This document shows, one piece after another, positions 57,080 through 64,000 of a stretch of 64,000 nucleotides of DNA. The DNA is from Macrothele yani. Taxonomy: Eukaryota; Arthropoda; Arachnida; Araneae; Macrothelidae. Positions within the stretch are counted from its first letter, which is position 1, and the number at the start of each line of letters is the position of its first letter. The position numbers and the translations under genes were made by a program. The stretch lies in the NCBI GenBank assembly GCA_039090855.1, contig CM077010.1, positions 44,968,905 to 45,032,904 on the forward strand, in the 5' to 3' direction. A model generated the notes under the pieces. It did no database searches. It was not told the DNA's origin and saw only the letters and a program-made list of their open reading frames with translations.

Positions 57080-57537
57080 AATTTTAACAGAATAGTGGAT
57101 TAGCTCGATTGTTCAGCAGTACACAAGAAATTGCTTGCTAATAATTCCTAGTAATAAAAATTGATAAATTCATGAGCAATGTTTAATCTTGATAAGGTAA
57201 CATTGTAGTTAAATAAAATAATTTTTTTTCGGATGTTCGAAATTGGAAATGATTGAAGTGTTTTTACAGTAGACGATTTATCATAGAAATGCTGGTAGGT
57301 TAATAGTGCTTCGTGTAACAAATACATTTCTTTATTATTTTTAGGAAGATATATGAAATAATTCTTGATTGAATACGGTCTAATTATTTATACTTCATAT
57401 TAGCAACATTATATGATTTTCACCTTTTTACATTAGATGATTTGTCATATAAATGCTATTAGGTTAATAATGTTTTGTATAACAAACAAAACATTATATG
57501 TTTATTATTTTTAGGAAGATAGATGGTGAATCAAAAC
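57080..57537. other. No firm feature
   Basis: AT-rich. Two similar ~200-bp stretches (57255-57350 and 57425-57520) share CATAGAAATGCT/CATATAAATGCT, AGGTTAATA and TTATTATTTTTAGGAAGATA, so a degenerate tandem duplication of ~170 bp is likely. Confidence 0.45.
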
Positions 57538-57550
57538 AAACCTACGAAAT

Positions 57551-57911
57551 ACAAATTTTGAAGATGGCAATCCGATTTTTGGCGTGAATGTGACAAGGAT
57601 GGTAAGTCAGATAATATCCGAAAACTTGAAAATGTTCATCGTTCTGGAGCGGGATTCGAACCCGCGTCTCCTAGAAAACGCCCGGGTATGCTAACCACTA
57701 CACCACCCAGAAAGACCAAGTTTCCGATCAATTTAAATTTAACCATCACAGGATTCGCTAGTCGAAGCAACCGGCATTCATGTTTAGCGAATCTGGAGGT
57801 TAAGAATCTTATCCCGTGTTTGCCCGGAGAAGCAGATAAATCACGCCGAAAATCGGATTGCCATCTTCAAAATTTGTATTATCTGGCGTAATCCCGTATT
57901 TCTTTCAGGAG
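57551..57911 (-). mobile_element. tRNA-derived SINE (family 5) with 13-bp target duplication
   Basis: AAACCTACGAAAT flanks it at 57538-57550 and 57912-57924. The minus-strand tRNA-like head at 57641-57722 has GGGTGGTGTAGTGGTTAGC and GGGTTCGAATCCCGC. A ~38-bp inverted repeat lies near the ends: ACAAATTTTGAAGATGGCAA at 57551 against TTGCCATCTTCAAAATTTGT at ~57858-57877. The head is therefore internal and not at the 5' end, so this copy represents body-head-body, possibly a two-unit derivative of the tandem form at 24.2-25.2 kb. Confidence 0.82.
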
Positions 57912-57954
57912 AAACCTACGAAATTTAATACTGTATTATTCCTGAACGAAAAGG

Positions 57955-59095
57955 CATGCGAATCTCACCCAAAGGGTATTAAAATCTACATTTTCTGCCG
58001 TATATATTTCAATATGTTCCATATATTTGTCCTCAACCTCGACGATCTTGCACAATCTGACCCCCAAATTGGACACCACGTTGTGGAGGACGTCTGTTGG
58101 AAAGGCCCAGATTTCACTCTCGGTAGATGATTTCAGCTCGTCTGAAGTCTTTGGGTTGCTCTAATACACACTGTCTTTGAGATGTTCCCATAAAAAAATC
58201 CAAAGGATTGAGTTCTGGTGAATATGGGGGCTACTCAAGTCCGCGTCCGTAGTGCTTCGGATAATCCAAAGCAATGACATTCTCACGGAAATGTTCATTC
58301 AGAAGGCTGAAAACGGATTCTGCGCGATGGGTTCGAGCACCGTTTTGCATGAAAACGTAACTTATGAGGTCAGGACCATACAAACCCTGAAGGACAGGAA
58401 TGAAATTATTTTCAAGCACGCTTCGATAGCTCATTGCTAATACAGTTCCCTCAATAAAAATAGGCACACAAATGCCAACTTTCGATAAGGCACTCCACAC
58501 AATCACACGTTTTGGGTGAAGACTTGCTGGTGTTCTGTGCCCCATATTCGCCAGTTCTGCGTGCTTACGAACCCACCAAGGAAGAAATGTGCCTCATCTG
58601 AAAACCAAAAGAAACCAGGGTCAATTTCTAAGTTATCGAGCCTTGCGATCATTGCAGGAGCGAAGTCCAATCTTGCTGTCATGTTCGCCTCTGTGAGTGG
58701 CAGTTGGGTCTGTATTTCATAGGGAAACAAATGAAGATCTTCTTCGAGAATTTGCCGAAGACTGCTGCGCTCGATTCAACTCCTGAGATAATCTCTTGAA
58801 AGAATTTTTTGGGCTTCTTTCAAATGTTCCTCGAAGGTTTTCAATGTTTCGTTCAGTCCTTTGCTTTGCAGTTCCTGCCGCCTTAAGAGTGATCGTCCAC
58901 CACTGAACCGGTCTTGCGAAATTTCTCGACGATGCTTGATATTGTGTGTCTGTCCGGTCTAACTTTGACACCAAACTTTACTAGAAACTCTCTTCTGACC
59001 ATTTCGGGGCTTTCTGGTGATACAAGCGATCCCTCCAGGATGCCATTTTTCATATCATGTAAAATGAAAAGAAACCACATGTGACACAAATGGCT
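57955..59095 (-). pseudogene. Tc1/mariner-superfamily transposase (SDEAHF/DFFLW type)
   Basis: Minus strand. The N-terminal region reads SPEMVRREFLVKFGVKVRPD and HTISSIVEKFRKTGSV (helix-turn-helix), RLSQELN after a shift, then SDEAHFFLGGFVSTQNWRIW with the first catalytic Asp (~58560-58600; intact in this frame), HPKRVIVWSALSKVGICVP, FMQNGARTHRAESVFSLLNEHF (second motif, normally QQDGAPPH; Asp changed to Asn), PPYSPELNPLDFFLWEHLK (third acid, Asp) and LCKIVEVEDKYMEHIEIY at the C-terminus (~57965-58040). This subgroup differs from the Tc1-like ones elsewhere in the window by the DFFLW third motif. Several frameshifts. Inactive. Confidence 0.83.
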
Positions 59096-59325
59096 GTAAT
59101 CTGTCCGGAAAGTTTCTTCAAATAATGTTAACTAGTTGCAGAGCAGATTGGCTTTAAACTTGGTATGTTTTGGGGCCACCCTTTACATAAAATCGTTGCT
59201 GACTGAGTACTGTCTAATAATTTACACTTCATATTAGCAAACAACGAACACGGATTCGTTCCGATACCAAAACGTAAAATAAAACAGTTTATACATTGTG
59301 TGGCCACTTTATTATGACCACCCCC

Positions 59326-60605
59326 TCAGTACTTCGTTGGGCCACCTTTTGCCTTTAATACTGCGTCGGCCGCCCCGGTGGCGCAGTGGTCTAAGCGATG
59401 GCCTCTGATCATTCGTCAGAACGGGGTCTCGGGTCGAATCCCGGTGAGGCATGGATGTTGTGTTTGTCTTACGGCACTGGATCTCTCCCTTCCCTGGAAC
59501 CAGTGACCCTAAATTAGGGACGGGCGACTGCTTATAGCCCATTGAGTTGCTCACGGTGGTCGTTAAACCTCCAATAAAAAATAAAAAATAAAAAAAAATA
59601 CTGCGTCGATTCTTCGTAGCATGGGCTCCACGAGATGTTGATAGGTGGTTTGTGGGATCTGAGACCATGCTTGATAAATAGCACTTCCCAGGTGTGTGAG
59701 ATTGCAATGTTGTGGATCCAGCTGTCTGATGGCTCGTTCAACTTCATCCCACAAGTTCTCAATGGGGTTGAGATCTGGAGATTGTGAGGGCCACCTAAGC
59801 AAAGTAAACTCACCGGCATGTTCCTGAAACCAATCCTGTACAATACGAGCGCTATGGCAGGACGCATTTTCTTGTTGAAAGTAACCATCGCCATCGGGAT
59901 AAACCATCCACATGACAGGATGCACTTTGTCCGCAACGATGTTTAGATATGATGTGCCAGTCAGACGTTGATCAACACGAATTAAAGCGCCCAAAGCATG
60001 CCAGGAAAACATTTCCCAAACCATAACGTTGCATCCACCAGCTTGAAGGGTTGTAGCAATGCATTTGGGGTCCATGCTTTCGTGCTGTTTCCACCAAATT
60101 CTCACTCGGCCATCTGCATGGTGCAACTGAAAACGTGATTTATCGTACCACATAATTTGCTTCCAATTATCGACTGTCCAATCCTTGTGCTCCTGTGCGA
60201 ACTGGAGACGTTTTCTCTTGTTAACTGCAGACAGCAAAGGTGTTCGAACAGGCCTTCGGCTGCCATATCCCATCCGATGCACTGTACGGCGAACAGTGCG
60301 TGCAGAGATCATTATGGGGATCCTTGATCAAGATGAACTGTAATTTGCTGCACTGTTGCCCTTCTGTTGTCTGTTACCAGTCTGGACACTCTCCGTTCCG
60401 CCCGAGCAGTCACTAGTCGATGACGATCACACGTTGCATGTAGAGACCGAGTTTCTTGGCTGACAGTCCAGTCTTTAAACACTTCAACAACAGCTGCTCT
60501 GGAACATTTCACGAATGCGACGGTTTCGGTGATACTCGCTCCATGGCTCCGAGCTCCTACAATCATCCCACGTTGAAAGTCCGTCAAATCGCATTTTTTA
60601 CCCAT
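59326..60605 (-). pseudogene. Tc1-like (DD34E) transposase, SINE in last codons
   Basis: Starts MGKKCDLTDFQRGMIVGARS (first helix-turn-helix). An early frame runs to ITVHLDQG (~60312), with one shift into ISARTVRRTVHRMGYGSRRP (second helix-turn-helix), then WTVDNWKQIMWYDKSRFQLH (first Asp kept; usual DES is DKS), HADGRVRIWW, GCNVMVWEMFSWHALGALI, GYFQQENASCHSARIV (second Asp changed to Glu) and SQSPDLNPIENLWDEVERAI (third Glu intact). The family 1 SINE interrupts after RRIDAV. The final codons KAKGGPTKY and stop (59326-59328) lie beyond it. One frameshift, the catalytic change and the SINE make it inactive, but the reading frame is otherwise the best preserved here. Confidence 0.93.
59369..59596 (+). 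mobile_element. tRNA-derived SINE (family 1) in Tc1-like element
   Basis: Plus strand: head GCCGCCCCGGTGGCGCAGTG, a B box missing one base (GGGTCGAATCCCGG), intact body and an A-rich tail with AATAAAAAATAAAAA. A 12-bp duplication AATACTGCGTCG flanks it (59357-59368, 59597-59608). It is nearly identical to the nested copy at 45.7 kb apart from the tail and the B-box change. Confidence 0.95.
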
Positions 60606-60759
60606 CTCGTCACCCAAAAATCACTTCTACTACTGTCGCAAGCGCTAAGCTTTCCCTTCTTATACTAGTCTTGCCCTCTTGCGGCATAAGCGTGCAGTCA
60701 TAGCTCATTTGCTTAAAGCTGTCAGGTGGTCATAGTAAAGGGCCACTCAGTGTATTAGC

Positions 60760-61185
60760 CGGAAACTGGTTGGAATTTATTCATATGTAATTTAGCACCA
60801 AGGAGAAATATTTCCTGTTTTGCTACCGTATTTTGAAATTTAACTAGTGCCAATTTAAAAAAAATGAGAGAAATTTTAGCATTGAGAACATCAAAGCGTT
60901 TGCTAATCGGATTAGACTTAGAGGTAAAAATCTCAAAGCCAACCCATTAGGTATAATAGCGTTTATCATTTTTTTTTGAGGTAGAAAAGTTCTTTTGAGG
61001 GTAATTTAGAATTCAATTGATGCAAAGGAGAATGTAACTTCACCATAAATTTTCGAATTTAACAAAGAAGAGGAGTTACTTGTACCTTACAAGGATTTTA
61101 GACGTTATACCGAATCCAATAAAGCATAATCCTTTGTTATTTGCCGAAGGTAGTATTAAAAGGACACTAAATTTTTTTAGATACT
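60760..61185. other. No recognised feature
   Basis: AT-rich sequence without motif. Confidence 0.4.
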
Positions 61186-61189
61186 ACTG

Positions 61190-61405
61190 TGTTTCTGCAA
61201 CAGAAAAATTCTTCCGGAAAAACAAAATCACATAGAAATTTTGAAGATTTGAATCCGTTTTTTTGGTGCAAATATTACAAGGACAGCTATTCAGATAATA
61301 TCCGAAAACTTGAAAATTTCGTTGTCCTAAAGCAGGAATCGAACCCGCGTCTCCCAGGTAGCGACCGAATATGCTAACCACTATATCACCCAAAACGACC
61401 ATGTT
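61190..61405 (-). mobile_element. tRNA-derived SINE (family 5), divergent
   Basis: Minus-strand head at 61312-61405 with GGGTGATATAGTGGTTAGC and GGGTTCGATTCCTGC, followed by the family body (GATATTATCTGAATAGC and the complement of GAAATTTTGAAGATT). More diverged than the other copies. Confidence 0.75.
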
Positions 61406-61689
61406 TCAAGTTTCCGATTATTTCACGACAAAACTTTCAATTCATGACAAAATCTCATATCCTGGGAGAGGTTTTTATTTTCTCAAATTCGATTTCTTTG
61501 GCCTGGGAAGGCATTTATTTTGTGCGTTTGAATAGGAAATATAGGGGAGGGAAATTTGGAATTTTAAGGAAGACATCCTGAATTCGCTTTCTACCAACAA
61601 CTAGGCAGAAGTTTTGAAAATTGACCTTGTACGTTATCTAATTTCTTTAACAAATAAGTTCTGTGTTGTGACCATTCGTGCGTTCCCTT

Positions 61690-61830
61690 TCAATATAGGT
61701 AAGTCGTAGTCCAGTTAAAGCGAGACTCATCGGCGATAAGCTTATGCATCCCAGCTTTGCGATCCACACCTGATGCTGCCATCATCGTGTCCTTTAACCC
61801 TTTAAGCAGCCAATGTACCCGAACCAAATG
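61690..61830 (-). pseudogene. Possible transposase fragment (DESRF)
   Basis: The minus strand reads MHKLIADESRFNWTTT preceded by a short stretch (VKDTMMAASGVDRKAG). DESRF is the context of the first catalytic Asp in Tc1-like proteins, here reached in one frame only. Short and isolated, so uncertain. Confidence 0.3.
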
Positions 61831-61997
61831 GTGACCAAAACTTTCTGCACTCCCCAAGCAGAAATGTTAATATAGCAGCCGGGTTTTAAGAAATATATGG
61901 CAACCAATTCCTTTCCCCTTCTCATCGCAGCAGTACCGGCCAGAAACCTCTAACTTGTGATACAAGCGATCCCTTCTAATTCTTTATTCTCTACTAA

Positions 61998-62420
61998 ATG
62001 ACCCAAGTCCTTATGGGAAAGGTTAGTCCTTCCTGATAGCAAAGGTTAGTCCTTCCTGATGGCAAAGGTTAGCCTTTCTGATGGGAAAGGTTAGTTTTCC
62101 GGATGGGAAAGTTTCGCCTTTCTGATGAGAAAGGTTAGTGTTCCTGAAGGAAAATGTTAGTCTTCCTGATGGGAAAGGTTAGTCTTCATGATGAGAAAGG
62201 TTAGTCTTCATGATGGGAAAGGTTAGTCTTCATGATGGGAAAGGTTAGTATCATGATGGGACAGGGGGACAGGTTAGTCTTCCTGATGGGAAAGGTTAGC
62301 CTTTCTGATGGGAAAGGTTAGTCTTCCTGATGGCAAAGGTTAGTCTTCCTGATGTCAAAGGTTAGTCTTCCTAATGGCAAAGGTTAGTCTTCCTGATGGC
62401 AAAGGTTAGTCTTCCTTACA
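61998..62420. repeat. 22-bp minisatellite, about 19 copies
   Basis: The unit is AAAGGTTAGTCTTCCTGATG plus GG or GC. Variants (CATGATG, CTTTCTGATG, GATGTCA) are spread along the array. One unit (~62260-62275) is altered to GGGACAGGGGGACAGG. Confidence 0.95.
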
Positions 62421-62429
62421 CAAACCTTA

Positions 62430-63235
62430 TGCCTCTGGTGAGAAATAGGTGTCTCTGATATATTCTCTCTCATTTCTTGGGTTTGCCACCAACGTTATGT
62501 CTTTTCTATACAGGTAAGATTTTTGTAAATGGTTACTTAGAATAAAAGAAGCTAAGCGGAAAGCAGCACTTTATGATGTTTTGTCTCATTTGGCCAACTT
62601 TTTACACTACGGTTATACTCGTCTGAGCTGATTTCAGCCGATTTTCCTAACCCGGATTTAATTCGTTCCAGCCGGTTAAAGAGTTCAGTTCCTCTTTCAC
62701 ATTGTGTGAAGGGGAGACAAATAATCTGTCGGCTAGCATACAGATACTTCTCTCACTAAACTGAATGGACGCAGTCTTCTTGACACCATCGTGCCAGAAG
62801 CACGAGCGGGATCAACGGCGAGCTGGATGTTGACACCTCTGGCCGGCCAGGAAATGGCGATCGAAATACATTCCCAGATTGCTGATGCCGTCGTCACAGC
62901 CTAGAAATGGCCATCGGAGAGACATTATGATTTCCAAGTACGTGAGCCTGGATTTGTTTTTCCAGCATCTTACTAGGGGCTATCGTCATCTCTGGATCCT
63001 TCAAGAGACAATTGGTGTTCGTCTATATGTTATCCATTACCCCTTACAAGCCGACTGGCTTTGTAGAGTACGAGGTACAATATCATGAGCGCCGGATGTG
63101 CTCTCTCTCACAGCGAACCTCACGTGCGTGGAGTTTTACATGTACCTGCCCAAGCATTGTTCATCTGACATTTGGTTTTGTATCTGCTCTTTGCCAAGGG
63201 TTGATGTACAGATATCACCCACTGAATTAGAAACT
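62430..63235. other. No recognised feature
   Basis: GC content rises at 62760-63010 but no gene is recognised. A 69-codon plus frame at 62879-63088 has no motif. Confidence 0.35.
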
Positions 63236-63240
63236 TTTAC

Positions 63241-63935
63241 TCAATACCGGGTTAGACCTCCTTTAACCCAAATTACAGCACGTATGCGGTTAAAAATAGA
63301 CTCCACATGGGGTTGGAATGCAACTGTGCCTACAGAATACCAGGTTTACATCAGACAGTCCTTTAACAGGTTCATATTTGAGGGAAGAGAACTTTGCTCA
63401 TAGATTTGTTTCTCTAATATGTCTCATACCTTACCAGATGGGTTCAGATCTGTGCTTCGTGGTGACTGGGGAAGATGATGAAGGAAATTATCACGTTAGC
63501 AAAACCATTGCTGAACATATTTTGCGCGATGAAAATTAACTTGCATTGTCTTCCATGAAACAGCAGTCACCTGCTGCATAAAATGTATACATGGACTTAC
63601 TTGGCAGCAATGTTCAAAAAATCTTTGGAGGACACCCGATCTTCCAGCAAAATCAGCACACCCTTTCCATACCAACAGTAAGTGCCCCACACCATAATAC
63701 CACCTGGAGAACCTTGAGTTCTGTTTACAAGGCAAGCTGGGTACGTTGCTTTATGGGGGGATCCCCCACCAAACTCTCTGCCTACCTTTGGTACAGAACA
63801 AGGTGTACCGCGACGCATAGGACACATGAATTTCTTCCAGTATCCAGCTCCTGTATTCCTCACACCACTGTAGACGAACTTTCCGGTTCATTGCAGAAAT
63901 CAGTGGTTTCTGAGCTGAACATGATCATTTCATGA
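63241..63935 (-). pseudogene. Tc1-like transposase, C-terminal two thirds, decayed
   Basis: Minus strand, across frames: RKVRLQWCEEYRSW, then a block where the first catalytic motif should be (SDESRYTLF-like) but reads YASRYTLFCTKGRQRVWW, so the Asp is gone. Next come GGIMVWGTYCWYGKGVLIL, MEDNAS (second Asp kept; normally QQDNAPCH) with AKYVQQWF, STDLNPSGKV (SPDLNPIEN equivalent; Glu lost), ILEKQIYEQSSLPSN, LKDCL and the C-terminal WVKGGLTRY with its stop at 63241-63243. Many shifts. Upstream part missing or beyond recognition. Confidence 0.72.
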
Positions 63936-63967
63936 TCATTCATTAACATGTGTAACGTACCAGGAGA

Positions 63968-64000
63968 TGTGACGTACCTGCCAGAAGGACGCACACGACA
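63968..64000 (+). mobile_element. tRNA-derived SINE (family 2), leader at window edge
   Basis: TGTGACGTACCTGCCAGAAG and GACGCACACGACA match the leader of the dimeric copy at 3910-4488 (there GCAGGACGCACACGACAT). The tRNA-like part would begin just beyond the window. Confidence 0.7.

Larger units (their letters stand above)
59294..60752 (-). mobile_element. Complete Tc1-like transposon carrying a SINE
   Basis: Terminal inverted repeats: CATTGTGTGGCCACTTTATT at 59294 and, inverted, CACTGAGTGGCCCTTTACTA ending at 60752. Both continue with ATGACCACC. TA flanks both sides (59292-59293, 60753-60754). Without the SINE the length is ~1.22 kb, normal for the family. The transposase is on the minus strand. 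Confidence 0.93.

Overview
This window is eukaryotic and rich in repeats. It is mostly AT-rich, and I see no intact host gene, no bacterial operon and no CRISPR array. It is filled by Tc1/mariner-superfamily DNA transposons, non-LTR retrotransposon (LINE) remnants, at least five families of tRNA-derived SINEs, foldback elements, minisatellites and four large satellite-type arrays. The mix of DD34E Tc1-like and HTH-type mariner transposases, plus a fragment of an orphan zinc-knuckle protein that I recall as expanded in arthropods, suggests an arthropod, perhaps a spider or other chelicerate. That placement is inference from family resemblance, not a database result.

Layout. 0-5 kb: a broken Tc1-like transposase at the window edge, then an endonuclease/RT-type LINE 3' end carrying two separate SINE insertions. 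5-10 kb: a foldback element, SINEs, and a ~150-bp satellite in a ~456-bp trimeric higher-order arrangement in which every monomer carries a CCCTNGYGG-type box. 10-20 kb: Tc1-like copies (11.15-12.19 kb and 18.62-20.03 kb, the latter with near-identical terminal inverted repeats and TA flanks), a tail-to-tail SINE pair and a large minisatellite (15.27-16.75 kb). 20-31 kb: mirrored copies of an unclassified repeat built of ~146-bp sub-repeats, a Tc1-like gene split by ~2 kb of inserted DNA containing a tandemly triplicated SINE, another Tc1-like fragment, and a ~3.2-kb G-run satellite. 31-40 kb: a full-length mariner inserted by TA duplication into an older repeat, a ~207-bp-arm near-perfect palindrome, and a LINE fragment lying between inverted copies of the same older repeat. 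40-46 kb: an ~84-bp satellite of ~2.6 kb that grew inside a dispersed repeat, whose unexpanded relative sits at 13.02-13.23 kb, and a SINE inserted into the B box of another SINE. 46-54 kb: two more decayed Tc1-like genes and the orphan-family pseudogene, split by a foldback element and a minisatellite. 54-64 kb: a large inverted composite repeat, SINEs with clean target-site duplications, a mariner-group transposase, a complete Tc1-like element with a SINE in its last codons, a 22-bp minisatellite and a final Tc1-like remnant.

No genes here work together as a pathway. What the window records is a sequence of insertions: which element landed in which, and several places where tandem arrays arose from transposable-element sequence. 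All transposases seen carry stops, frameshifts or lost catalytic residues, so none looks able to encode active enzyme, although some terminal repeats are well preserved.
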